From positions 1 to 40,160 of the forward strand of contig SSFV01000013.1 of assembly GCA_008015565.1 (NCBI GenBank): 40,160 bases of DNA, read 5' to 3'. Shown here in pieces: positions 27,801-36,029 of this stretch. Both the position numbers and the translations under genes were made by a program. The number at the start of each line of letters is the position of its first letter. The first letter of the stretch is position 1. The stretch comes from Nitrosomonas sp. Lineage in GTDB: Bacteria; Pseudomonadota; Gammaproteobacteria; Burkholderiales; Nitrosomonadaceae. The notes under the pieces are model-generated. The model worked only from the letters and a program-made list of their open reading frames with translations. It was not told where the DNA came from and searched no databases.

Positions 27801-28513
27801 TGCAATATCTGCACCGATTAGAGTCTAAAGGAGAAGCCCGGGTACTAAGGGATAACCGCCCTTTTAATTATTCTGCTTTAAATAATAATGCCGTAAAATT
27901 CGCGCGCGGGGAATTTATCGGATTGCTGAATAACGACGTGGAAGTCATCTCCAGCGACTGGTTATCCGAGATGATCTCTATTGCTAGCCAGCCAAAAACC
28001 GGTGCCGTAGGAGCAAGACTCTGGTATCCCGATGACACCCTTCAGCACGGTGGCGTCATTTTAGGTTTGGGCGGTCTTGCAGCCCATTCCCACAAGCATC
28101 TGCCACGCCGTGAGGCTGATCAATTTGTGCGGGCGAGCTGCACTCAGAATCTTTCTGCAGTGACTGCCGCATGTTTGGTCATACGAAAATCCATTTATGA
28201 GGAAGTAGGAGGATTGGAAGAACAGCATCTGCAAGTGGCATTTAATGATGTGGACTTCTGCCTGCGCGTGCAAGAAGCAGGTTACCGGAACGTATGGACG
28301 CCTTACGCAGAGCTTTATCACCATGAATCCGCAACGCGTGGGCATGAAAATACTCCGGAAAAGAAAGCGCGATTTCATCAAGAAATTCAATTTCTTAAAC
28401 AACGCTGGGGTAATTTATTGCTAAACGATCCTGCTTATAATCCTAATTTAACTTTAGACTCAGAGGATTTTTCTTTGGCTGCCCCCCCAAGAATAGAGCT
28501 GTTAATCAGTTGA
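24857..28513 (+). CDS. Four-domain PIG-L deacetylase / triple GT2 glycosyltransferase
   Basis: Very large enzyme of 1218 residues. Order: a PIG-L-type deacetylase (about 1-215) with zinc motifs HPDDE (25-29) and HPDH (128-131); a GT2 domain (about 253-460) with DDDD (337-340); a glutamine-rich coiled coil (about 490-575); a second GT2 domain (about 679-900); and a third (about 936-1185) with LLNNDVEV. The last two resemble the rhamnan/O-antigen tandem GT2 proteins. The second domain has NPED (769-772) where active enzymes have D-x-D, so it may be weak or inactive. No in-frame ATG lies near the start. TTG at 24857-24859 has GAG six bases upstream and is preferred; TTG at 24761 is also open. 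It likely deacetylates an N-acetyl sugar and builds the glycan repeat. Confidence 0.85.
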   Translation: MENKLVPYQAIEHIPCTHALVLAPHPDDEVFGCGGAIMRHVERGISVSVIVASDGAYGVIEEKIPEYRQQRQTESIDAAQILGYGSPVFWQYQDRQIDYGEKLIGEILTAIRNSQADLVYAPSIFEMHPDHRMLGMAAVEAVRRIGKAIHIALYEIGIPLRPNQLLDISDLVARKAAAMACFVSQNALQPYDQHIAALNRYRSYTLPVSVTAAEAYILLAAEQLVNDPLFLYQSEHTRQRALGIALDSHDDIPLVSVIIRSIDRPTLSDALDSIALQTYAHIEVIIVNAKGANHREVDNWCGRFPLRIVGTEEQAGRSRAANIGLQESKGSYLIFLDDDDWFDADHIERLVQASINHADIKVVYSGTKCVDENNHPLPTQFTTPFDSTQLIAGNYIPIHSALFSRELLDLGCSVDESLELFEDWDFWLQASTFTDFLFIDKLTAAYRISRQSGFGVNADARKAEKASLKIYNKWLPRLQNRQLIQLMSMVRQNRLNEQHIQDQQLQFNQLKQLVSDKEQHLKNLEQHIRDQEQQLQTQSQRINDQDRQIRIQLHEITHVHQQLSIQIKTLEEIFASNSWKITRPFRALILSIRWLRALAQRIVSALRYYGGVKGLAHRIGEIVRQEGLKSLSNKLTRFFLPSRVDSINSYKTWIRRYDTLSDSSRAIMRSRIENFEIRPLISLIAPIYNPKPEWLTECIESVRKQIYPHWELCIVVDASTDSAIRPILDLFKQHDARIKVEYHSQKLNIPEASNRALEIARGEWIALLNPEDSLSEHALFWVADALQKLREVAWIYSDEDKIDEHGIRTSPYFKCNWNRELFYSHNMIEHLGVFHAPLIKETGGFRTEFPGSQNYDLALRIIERISASQIHHIPRILYHRRTPAHNAGQTMSANSEAILTGKRALDEHFQRQHIQAMAEFTGHHYRIRYALPDPQPLITLIIPTRNGLQLLRQCIDSIIEKTTYKHYEILVVDNNSDDAATLQYLHRLESKGEARVLRDNRPFNYSALNNNAVKFARGEFIGLLNNDVEVISSDWLSEMISIASQPKTGAVGARLWYPDDTLQHGGVILGLGGLAAHSHKHLPRREADQFVRASCTQNLSAVTAACLVIRKSIYEEVGGLEEQHLQVAFNDVDFCLRVQEAGYRNVWTPYAELYHHESATRGHENTPEKKARFHQEIQFLKQRWGNLLLNDPAYNPNLTLDSEDFSLAAPPRIELLIS

Positions 28514-28640
28514 TAGATTTATCAAACACAGTATTCATGAAAAATTCTTATGATTCACATCAATATACTGATGCCTCATTCAAGCACAACGCCTTGAGCA
28601 ACCTCATCTCCGCTGCTGCAATCCGCAAGCTTTAGATACG

Positions 28641-29555
28641 TTGAACTCAAGCATCATACCGATCATTGTTACTTATAATCCTGAGAAGGATATACTGCTG
28701 GCAAGTCTTAAGGCGCTACTTGCTCAAGCCAACACCATCATTGTCGTCGACAACGGCTCAAGTTTCCCCATCGAAGACATATTACAAAACCTTCCCAGTA
28801 CCCAGGCAGCCAACATCAAGCTTCTTAAATTGAATCATAATTATGGATTGGGCAAAGCCTATAACGTTGGAATAATGTTGGCACGAAGTTTAAAAGCTGC
28901 TTTTATTCTCCTCATGGATCATGACAGCATCCCGGAGTCGAATATGCTGTATAAATTGCATAATGCTTTTATATGTCTCGAAAAACAGGGGAAATTGATC
29001 GCTGCAGTTGGGCCGCGCTATCGTGATTACCGTACTGACAGGTTATCCGAATTTGTAGCTGTTGGCTCATTTGGACTGACACGCCTGCGTTGCACTCATT
29101 CGATTCATTACGTTCGCGCCGACTTTATCATATCTTCCGGATCATTGATTTCATTGCGATCTCTCGATCAAATTGGCGATATGGATGAAGAATTGTTCAT
29201 TGATCATATTGATACGGAATGGTGCTTTCGTGCAAAAGCCAAGGGTTTTGAAATTTATGGCGTTTGTGATGCGGCCATGCTGCATTCCCTGGGTGAACGA
29301 CAGGTCCGAGTTTGGTGGGGGCGTTGGCGTTCCATTCCTTACCATCAGCCTTTCCGTTATTATTACATGTTCAGAAATAGCGTACTGTTATGGCAACGCA
29401 CTTATATGCCCGATGCATGGAAGCGCGCGGACAAGATACGCATGCTTTATTTTTTATTATTTTTCATTATTGTGTCGCCTAACAGAATAGCTAATCTGTG
29501 TATGATGGTCAAAGGACTCAAGGATGGTTTCCTTAAACAATCCGGAAAACTATGA
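28641..29555 (+). CDS. GT2 glycosyltransferase, rhamnosyltransferase-like
   Basis: Cytoplasmic or membrane-associated glycosyltransferase of 304 residues. The first strand and nucleotide-binding motif read PIIVTYNP (7-14) and IVVDNGS (34-40); the metal-binding DHD is D93-H94-D95 in LLMDHDSIPE; IDTEWCFRAKAKGFEIYG is the usual acceptor-side motif. The pattern is nearest to the rhamnosyltransferase type of GT2, but the sugar cannot be fixed from sequence. The start is TTG at 28641; the frame is open to 28572 without ATG. 127 bp separate it from the large GT gene, and the next GT follows after 19 bp. A hydrophobic segment (about 269-285, MLYFLLFFIIVS) near the C-terminus may anchor it to the membrane. 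Confidence 0.86.
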   Translation: MNSSIIPIIVTYNPEKDILLASLKALLAQANTIIVVDNGSSFPIEDILQNLPSTQAANIKLLKLNHNYGLGKAYNVGIMLARSLKAAFILLMDHDSIPESNMLYKLHNAFICLEKQGKLIAAVGPRYRDYRTDRLSEFVAVGSFGLTRLRCTHSIHYVRADFIISSGSLISLRSLDQIGDMDEELFIDHIDTEWCFRAKAKGFEIYGVCDAAMLHSLGERQVRVWWGRWRSIPYHQPFRYYYMFRNSVLLWQRTYMPDAWKRADKIRMLYFLLFFIIVSPNRIANLCMMVKGLKDGFLKQSGKL

Positions 29556-29574
29556 ATTCGCATAAGAATATCAA

Positions 29575-30492
29575 ATGGATATTGCAGCGCAAGATTTGCA
29601 ACCAGTATCAGTAGTCATCGTGAACCATAACGCTGGCCCACTGATTATTGAGTGTGTCCGCAGAGCTCTGGATCAAGCGCAGGAAGTTATCGTGGTGGAT
29701 AACGCATCCACTGACTCGAGCGCAAACGATCTTATGCATTGCTTTTCCCGGAACAGCCAATTCTCGATGATCCGTTTGGAGAAAAATTCGGGCTTTGCCG
29801 CAGGTTCCAATACGGGTCTGAATGCTACAACACAACCTTACATTCTTTTCCTTAATCCTGACTGCATCTTAGGTCCTGATTCATTGCGCATTATGGTCGA
29901 AGCAATCGTGTCAGAATCCGGAACCGGCATGGCTGGTGGATACTTGATCAATCCTGACGGTTCCGAGCAAGGTGGCGGGCGGCGTGCTATGCCTACACCG
30001 TGGCGAGCTTTCGTGCGCGCCTTTGGTTTATATCGTTTGGAGAAGTATTGGCCGCGGCTATTTTTTGACTTTCATCTGCACAAACAACCTCTGCCTAGAT
30101 CCCCTATCGAAGTAGAGGCAATATCAGGCGCACTCATGTTAGTGCGGCGTGAAGCGGCTAACGATGCAGGTTGGTGGGACGAAGGTTATTTTTTACACTG
30201 TGAAGATCTTGATTGGTGCATGCGCTTTAAACAGAAAAACTGGAAAATTGTTTTTGTGCCCGATGCGCCGGTTACGCATTTTCAGGGAACCTGCAGTCAC
30301 TCCCGGCCTTTCTTTGTCGCGTGGCACAAGCATAAGGGCATGGTGCGCTTTTATCGCAAGTTTTTCCACCAGCAATACCCTGGCGTGCTGATGGTAATGG
30401 TTATATCGGGTGTATGGTTGCGCTTTGCTGCCACGGTTACATTTTATGCAATGCGCAGAAGTTACCAGAAGTTGAAATTAAAACATGGATAA
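29575..30492 (+). CDS. GT2 glycosyltransferase
   Basis: Second stand-alone GT2 enzyme, 305 residues. VSVVIVNHNAG (11-21) and VIVVDNASTDSS (38-49) form the nucleotide-sugar site, FLNPDCIL (92-99) carries the N-x-D form of the metal motif, and ISGALMLVRREA plus FLHCEDLDWCMRFKQKNW are typical acceptor-side elements of WbbL-like rhamnosyltransferases. A hydrophobic segment near 272-292 (VLMVMVISGVW) probably anchors the C-terminus in the membrane. The ATG at 29575 is clear. The end overlaps the following SDR gene by 8 bp. By position it extends the same polysaccharide as its neighbours; donor and linkage are unknown. Confidence 0.88.
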   Translation: MDIAAQDLQPVSVVIVNHNAGPLIIECVRRALDQAQEVIVVDNASTDSSANDLMHCFSRNSQFSMIRLEKNSGFAAGSNTGLNATTQPYILFLNPDCILGPDSLRIMVEAIVSESGTGMAGGYLINPDGSEQGGGRRAMPTPWRAFVRAFGLYRLEKYWPRLFFDFHLHKQPLPRSPIEVEAISGALMLVRREAANDAGWWDEGYFLHCEDLDWCMRFKQKNWKIVFVPDAPVTHFQGTCSHSRPFFVAWHKHKGMVRFYRKFFHQQYPGVLMVMVISGVWLRFAATVTFYAMRRSYQKLKLKHG

Positions 30493-31369
30493 GCAACAAA
30501 TAGGCGTATTAGGCGCAACCAGTCTGGTAGGTGAATGTGTACTCAAAAAATTAATGCACAACCAGAGACGTATCACAGCCTTTTCTCGCCGTCTGGTAAC
30601 TCAGAACTGTCCGCACATCACGTGGCAGCGGCTTTATACCACTCAACCGTTAATCAAAGAGACCATGAGTAATAATATTCCATTGTGGATATGCGCTGCT
30701 CCGATTTGGATATTACCTGAGTATTTTGACCTCTTATTAGCGTACGGCATCCGAAGAATTGTTGTAATATCTTCCACCAGCCGGTTTACCAAAAATTCAT
30801 CATCCGATCTGCACGAAAAAAAAATAGCCTCTCAATTGATTAAAGGAGAAGAACTCGTGCAAGTATGGGCAGCTACGCACAAGATTGAATGCATTATTTT
30901 GCGCCCCACCCTGATATATGGGTTTGGGCGCGATAAAAATGTTGCGGAAATCGCGAAATTTATCCGGCGATTCGGATTCTTTCCAATCTTCGGATCAGCC
31001 CACGGATTACGGCAGCCTATTCATGTTGAAGATGTTGCTTCGGTGTGCATCGATGCGTTAACTGCGTTAAATTTATCCAATTGCTGTTATAACCTGACAG
31101 GCGGTGAATCGTTAACGTATTGTGAAATGATTAAACGTATTTTTGCAGCGCTTGATCGTTCTCCCCGTCTATTGACAATACCGCTGTGGCTTTTCCGGAT
31201 AACAACGAAGTGTTTGAACCGCATACCGCGCTATCGCCATTGGAACGCAGCTATGGCAGAAAGAATGAATCAAAACTTAGTATTTGATAATTCCGCTGCA
31301 AAGCAGGATTTAAATTTTTCTCCCCGTTCATTTAGACTGTCTGAAAAAGATTTGCCTGGTCAAAACTAA
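30485..31369 (+). CDS. Divergent NAD(P)-binding epimerase/SDR-like protein
   Basis: Extended SDR-type protein of 294 residues. The dinucleotide-binding motif is IGVLGATSLVGE near the N-terminus, LRPTLIYGFGRD is the standard motif after the active-site helix, and QPIHVEDVASVCIDAL is typical of sugar epimerases/dehydratases. The catalytic Y-x-x-x-K is not apparent: where it is expected the sequence reads SSTSRFTKNSSSDLHEKK. It may be a non-classical SDR with another role or a different catalytic arrangement. It overlaps the preceding GT gene by 8 bp, so it belongs to the glycan cluster, and is the last gene before the type I secretion genes. A sugar-modifying role is inferred only from context. 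Confidence 0.75.
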   Translation: MDKQQIGVLGATSLVGECVLKKLMHNQRRITAFSRRLVTQNCPHITWQRLYTTQPLIKETMSNNIPLWICAAPIWILPEYFDLLLAYGIRRIVVISSTSRFTKNSSSDLHEKKIASQLIKGEELVQVWAATHKIECIILRPTLIYGFGRDKNVAEIAKFIRRFGFFPIFGSAHGLRQPIHVEDVASVCIDALTALNLSNCCYNLTGGESLTYCEMIKRIFAALDRSPRLLTIPLWLFRITTKCLNRIPRYRHWNAAMAERMNQNLVFDNSAAKQDLNFSPRSFRLSEKDLPGQN

Positions 31370-31464
31370 CGAACGGAAATTATAATTAGCACAATTCAAC
31401 ATGCTGTAATTTTTGATATTTTTCAAACTTCTTTTATGTTTATAATTTTTTTATCATTTCATAG

Positions 31465-33258
31465 ATGAAATTTAAATTCAAGGCTCCTCAAAATGAAGTT
31501 GCGCTAGCATTAGCCAGCTTTAAAAGCACTTTCCGCAACATAGGTGTATTCAGCGCGGTCATCAACATGCTGATGCTGATGCCGGCTATCTATATGTTAC
31601 AACTCTACGATAGCGTTCTGACCAGCCGCAATGAAATGACGTTACTCATGCTGACGTTGATCATGCTGGGAGCCTACATTTTTATGGGGGCACTGGAATA
31701 TGTGCGTCGCTTCGTCCTCATCAGAGTGAGTGCTCAGCTCGATATAAAATTGAATAAACGCGTTTATACCGCCGCTTTCGAGCAAAGCCTTAAGCAAGGT
31801 GACGGTAATGCCGGGCAAGCTCTGAAAGACCTCACTAATCTTAGGCAGTTTTTAACAGGCAATGCGCTTTTCGCTTTTTTTGATGCGCCGTGGTTTCCGA
31901 TTTTTTTAATCGTGATTTTCATGTTTCACCCCATTTTAGGAGTATTTGCCTTATGCGGCACCTCGATCTTAATTACACTGGCGTATATTAATGAAAAAGT
32001 GTCGCATAAACCCCTGGCTGACGCCAATACAATGGCTATTGCCTCTACCAATATAGCATCCAATAATCTACGTAACGCCGAAGTAATTGAAGCAATGGGT
32101 ATGCTGCCCAATATACAATCCCGCTGGTATAAACTGCATAGCCGTTTTCTGAATCTGCAGGCCGAAGCCAGCGAAAAATCTGGTATTGTTACAGCATTGT
32201 CGAAATCGTTTACTGTTGCGTTGCAATCACTGATGCTGGGGTTAGGTGCCTTACTGGTGTTGGAAAACAGCATTACGCCGGGAATGATGATAGCCGGTTC
32301 AATTTTATTGGGCAGAGCCATCGCGCCTGTTCAGTTGCTAATCAGCGTTTGGAAACAAATAGGCAGCACGCGAAGCGCCTATGAACGTTTAACCAAGCTA
32401 CTCGAGCAAAATCCTGCCCGCGAAGCAGGCATGGCGTTACCCAAACCTAAAGGTACAATAAGCGTTGAAAATGTTACTGCCATACCCCCTGGCGGTAAAG
32501 TTCCGGTAATCAAAGGTCTGAATTTTTCACTAGCGGCCGGGGAAGTACTGGGCGTCATCGGCCCCAGCGGATCGGGAAAATCCACGCTTGCACGGTTGTT
32601 AGTCGGCGTATGGCCAGCAACGGCCGGAAAAGTAAGACTCGATGGCGCTGATGTCTATCTTTGGAATAAAGACGAGCTGGGGCCCCATATTGGCTATTTA
32701 CCCCAAGATATCGAATTATTTGCCGGTACTGTTTCAGAAAATATCGCCCGGTTTGGAGAAATTGATGCAGAAAAAGTGATTTTAGCGGCTAAACGCGCTG
32801 GCGTGCATGACATGATTCTGAATATGCCGGAAGGCTACGATACACCACTCGGTGATGGCGGCGCGGGCTTATCGGGCGGCCAAAAACAGCGTCTTGGCTT
32901 AGCGCGCACTATGTACGATGATCCGTCATTAATTGTTCTCGACGAACCTAATTCAAATTTGGATGATGTAGGTGAACAGGCATTATTAGCCGCATTGATT
33001 GATTTAAAGAAACGCGGAAAAACAATTGTGCTCATTACACACCGCACCAGCATTATCAGTGTAACCACTAAATTACTCTTATTACAGGACGGCATGGCAA
33101 AAATGTTTGGTCCGACCAACCAAATTATAGAAAGACTTACTAAGCAGCAACAGCAAGCACAAAAAACTTTGCAATCACAGCAAGGAGCAAACAATCAAAC
33201 CGTTCAGGGCCAGGCAGGCCAATCTGCCAGCGCAACAGGCTCAGAAAATAAACAATAA
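31465..33258 (+). CDS. Type I secretion ABC permease-ATPase (PrtD family)
   Basis: Inner-membrane ABC transporter of a type I secretion system, 597 residues. There is no C39 peptidase or C39-like domain: the membrane domain starts almost at once (helices from about residue 25; LMLMPAIYMLQLYDSVL is typical of PrtD/RsaD proteins). The ATPase domain shows Walker A GPSGSGKS (366-373), signature LSGGQ (469-473), Walker B with E494 and switch H526. Residues after about 550 form a glutamine-rich low-complexity tail, which is unusual. A TATAAT at 31441-31446 lies only 18 bp before the ATG, and no Shine-Dalgarno sequence is visible. The adaptor gene follows after 41 bp. Its likely cargo is the RTX/S-layer-like protein of this window. 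Confidence 0.93.
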   Translation: MKFKFKAPQNEVALALASFKSTFRNIGVFSAVINMLMLMPAIYMLQLYDSVLTSRNEMTLLMLTLIMLGAYIFMGALEYVRRFVLIRVSAQLDIKLNKRVYTAAFEQSLKQGDGNAGQALKDLTNLRQFLTGNALFAFFDAPWFPIFLIVIFMFHPILGVFALCGTSILITLAYINEKVSHKPLADANTMAIASTNIASNNLRNAEVIEAMGMLPNIQSRWYKLHSRFLNLQAEASEKSGIVTALSKSFTVALQSLMLGLGALLVLENSITPGMMIAGSILLGRAIAPVQLLISVWKQIGSTRSAYERLTKLLEQNPAREAGMALPKPKGTISVENVTAIPPGGKVPVIKGLNFSLAAGEVLGVIGPSGSGKSTLARLLVGVWPATAGKVRLDGADVYLWNKDELGPHIGYLPQDIELFAGTVSENIARFGEIDAEKVILAAKRAGVHDMILNMPEGYDTPLGDGGAGLSGGQKQRLGLARTMYDDPSLIVLDEPNSNLDDVGEQALLAALIDLKKRGKTIVLITHRTSIISVTTKLLLLQDGMAKMFGPTNQIIERLTKQQQQAQKTLQSQQGANNQTVQGQAGQSASATGSENKQ

Positions 33259-33299
33259 GATACCAACTAAAGAACATTGGCTTGTGAACAGGAATAATA

Positions 33300-34652
33300 A
33301 TGAAGCTTGTCGCAAAAGATAAAGAAATAGTCATCGATAACGTTGCAATCGAGAACTCAAACCAGGTAGAAACGGATGAAACCGTGCATACCCGTTTAGG
33401 CTGGTGGATCGTTCTGGCCGGTTTTGGCGGTTTTGTCTTATGGGCATCTTTTGCTCCGCTTGACAAAGGTGTTCCGATCTCAGGGACAGTAGCCGTTGCT
33501 AGTCACTTGCAGGCGGTTCAACATCAAACTGGCGGCATTATTGATAACATATTGGTCAAAGAAGGGGATCAAGTTGAAGTAGGTCAGGTACTAGTACGTA
33601 TGAACGATGTACAGATCAAAGCACAAGCTGAGATAACCCGAAGCCAGCTCTTTGCGGCGCGTGCTATTGAAGCGCGCCTGCTGGCAGAACGCGACGATAA
33701 GGATGCCATTGCTTTCCCCGAAGACTTATTATCACAACATAGTGATCCTCGCATCTCCAACAATATTATTGTGCAGAATCAATTATTCTCATCCAGGAAA
33801 TCTGCGCTACGCCATGAAATAGCTGCTCTTAATGAAATTACTGCTGGGCTTAAGTTGCAGATACGTGGACTTGAAGCATCCAAGGTCAGCAAGAATCAAC
33901 AGTTGAAATTTCTTGAAGAACAACTCATAAATCTGCGCGATCTGTCAAAAGACGGCTTTGTACCGCGCAATCGTGTGCTTGATGTCGAACGAACTTACAC
34001 GCAACTCTTGGGAGAGATTTCTGCAGATACCGGTAATATTGGCCGCATTCAACGTCAAATCGCAGAATCCGAACAGCGCCGTATTCACCGGCTTGAAGAG
34101 AATCAAAAAGAAGTCCGGCAGAAACTATCAGATGTGCAACGCGAAATTGAAGCCTTGAGCAGCCGCTTATACGGACAAGACTTCGAACTGGCTAACATTG
34201 AAGTTAAAGCACCGGTTGCCGGTACCGTAGTGGGCATGAATGTATTTACTATAGGCGGTATCATAGGACCGGGATTTAAGTTGATGGATATCGTTCCACG
34301 TGACGATATATTAATTATTACAGGTCAAGTTCCTGTTCATTTGATTGACCGCGTACATGTCGATCTACATGTCGATTTGATTTTTACCGCGCTCAATCAG
34401 AAGAAAACACCGAATATTCCGGGTATTGTCACTCAGGTGTCTGCAGATCGCCTAACCGATGAGCGTACTGGGTTTCCGTATTACAATATCAAAGCAAAAG
34501 TAACACCAGAAGGCATGAAAATGTTGTTTGATCAGCAAATTAGAGCAGGCATGCCAGTGGAAGTATTTATCAAGACAGGCGAGCGATCATTGATGAGTTA
34601 TCTATTCAAACCAATACTGGATCGCGTCCATTCGTCCATGAGTGAAGAGTAG
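33300..34652 (+). CDS. Type I secretion periplasmic adaptor (HlyD/PrtE family)
   Basis: Membrane fusion protein linking the ABC transporter to the outer-membrane channel, 450 residues. A short cytoplasmic N-terminus is followed by one membrane segment (about 33-53), then FAPLDKGVPISGTVAV, typical of the PrtE/HlyD class. A lipoyl-like half motif (GGIIDNILVKEGDQVEVGQVL) precedes a long helical hairpin region (about 110-290). The second lipoyl half (VKAPVAGTVVGMNVFTIGG) and the beta-barrel domain follow. AGGA sits seven bases before the ATG. The TolC-type gene begins two bases after its stop, so the three export genes form one operon. Confidence 0.94.
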   Translation: MKLVAKDKEIVIDNVAIENSNQVETDETVHTRLGWWIVLAGFGGFVLWASFAPLDKGVPISGTVAVASHLQAVQHQTGGIIDNILVKEGDQVEVGQVLVRMNDVQIKAQAEITRSQLFAARAIEARLLAERDDKDAIAFPEDLLSQHSDPRISNNIIVQNQLFSSRKSALRHEIAALNEITAGLKLQIRGLEASKVSKNQQLKFLEEQLINLRDLSKDGFVPRNRVLDVERTYTQLLGEISADTGNIGRIQRQIAESEQRRIHRLEENQKEVRQKLSDVQREIEALSSRLYGQDFELANIEVKAPVAGTVVGMNVFTIGGIIGPGFKLMDIVPRDDILIITGQVPVHLIDRVHVDLHVDLIFTALNQKKTPNIPGIVTQVSADRLTDERTGFPYYNIKAKVTPEGMKMLFDQQIRAGMPVEVFIKTGERSLMSYLFKPILDRVHSSMSEE

Positions 34653-34654
34653 TT

Positions 34655-36001
34655 GTGATAGCATTCATCCGCACAAAGCTTATTGTTTTAAGCTGCAGTA
34701 TTCTATTTGGTCCAACTAGCCATGCATATGCCATGAGTTTGCTGGATGCATATGAAGCTGCACTGCAGCATGATCCAATCTATCGTTCTGCTCTTCATGA
34801 AAGCGAAGCTGGGCAACAGGCCGAAGCAATCGGCCTTGCAAGTTTGTTACCTAATCTTTCCATAACTCATTCGCAAAGCACCAGTAGCGGAACAATTACG
34901 CAAGGCGGTGTAACTCGATCGCTTGAGTTTGACAGTCAAGTCAGTACCCTGTCCTTACGCCAGCCATTAATTAATTTCGAGGCTACTGCCGGTTACCGTC
35001 AGGGAAAAGCACAAGCCGATTCAAGTCGTGCCAAGTTTACCGGACGAAGCCAGCAACTCGTTGTACGCTTAGTAGAATCTTATGTCGAAACATTGCTCGC
35101 GCAAGATCATGTCAGGTTAGCAGAAACGCAACTCAACTCGCTTGAAGAATTGAAGCGGATTAATGAGCGTATGTTAGAAAAAGGTGAAGGAACCACTACG
35201 GACGTTCTCGAGACGCAATCGAAACATGCGATCGCACAAGCACGCGTTATCGAAGCCAAAGATGCCTTGCAGGTGGCTCAACTCAAACTTGAAGTAATTG
35301 TAGGACAAAAAATAAACCAACTGGACCGCCTGGCCGACACCTTCAGTTCCCGTTCCATTCACTTGCAGGACTACGATAACTGGTATGCGCTCGCACTGGA
35401 GCGCAACGCTGAATTGGTTACACAACGTCACGCTGTAGCATCCGGAAAGGAAGAAATCAGAAAAACCCATGCCGGACATGCTCCACGGGTCGATCTGGTC
35501 GGCAGTTTAACACGCAATAAAGCAGGATCATTTATCACCGCAGATCGTGATGTCAGCTTGGGTACCATAGGCATCGAAGTCAATTTTCCGTTATATTCAG
35601 GAGGCCGTATCAATGCACTCACGGCACAAGCAAAAGCAAATCATGCACGCGCTGAGGCTGATCTGGATGCCATTACCGATAAAATAACTGTCGAATTACG
35701 TAACCAATATAATCTGCTACTCAGTGGCGTCAAAAAAATTGAGTCGCTCGAGTTGGCTGTCAAATCTGCTGAATTACTGGTTGCAGCGACAGAAAAAAGC
35801 ATCCGGGGAGGCATAAGAATCAATCTGAATCTCTTGGATGCACAACAGCAATTACATACGGCACGCCGTGATCTCGCTCAAGCAAGATATGATTATCTGC
35901 TCGCCTATCTTCGCTTGCAATTGGCTGCTGGTACTTTGGTGCTAGACGATTTAAGAAATGTAGCCAGCTACTTTATTCCCCTGCTGCCACAGAAAAAATG
36001 A
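34655..36001 (+). CDS. Type I secretion outer-membrane channel (TolC family)
   Basis: Outer-membrane trimeric channel of the type I system, 448 residues. The first 26 residues look like a signal peptide ending SHAYA, and the mature start MSLLDAYEAALQHDPIYRSA is the classic TolC-family opening. TolC-type repeats are visible (RLVESYVETLLAQDHVRLAE, VELRNQYNLLLSG, LLDAQQQLHTARRDLAQARYDYLLAYLRLQ). The start is GTG at 34655, with GAAG about eight bases upstream. A dedicated channel in the same operon suggests the system does not depend on a housekeeping TolC. The C-terminus is ordinary. Only 28 bp separate it from the convergent DUF5658 gene, with no obvious terminator hairpin. Confidence 0.94.
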   Translation: MIAFIRTKLIVLSCSILFGPTSHAYAMSLLDAYEAALQHDPIYRSALHESEAGQQAEAIGLASLLPNLSITHSQSTSSGTITQGGVTRSLEFDSQVSTLSLRQPLINFEATAGYRQGKAQADSSRAKFTGRSQQLVVRLVESYVETLLAQDHVRLAETQLNSLEELKRINERMLEKGEGTTTDVLETQSKHAIAQARVIEAKDALQVAQLKLEVIVGQKINQLDRLADTFSSRSIHLQDYDNWYALALERNAELVTQRHAVASGKEEIRKTHAGHAPRVDLVGSLTRNKAGSFITADRDVSLGTIGIEVNFPLYSGGRINALTAQAKANHARAEADLDAITDKITVELRNQYNLLLSGVKKIESLELAVKSAELLVAATEKSIRGGIRINLNLLDAQQQLHTARRDLAQARYDYLLAYLRLQLAAGTLVLDDLRNVASYFIPLLPQKK

Positions 36002-36029
36002 ATCCGCATCACACTTCGCTAAAATTTAG

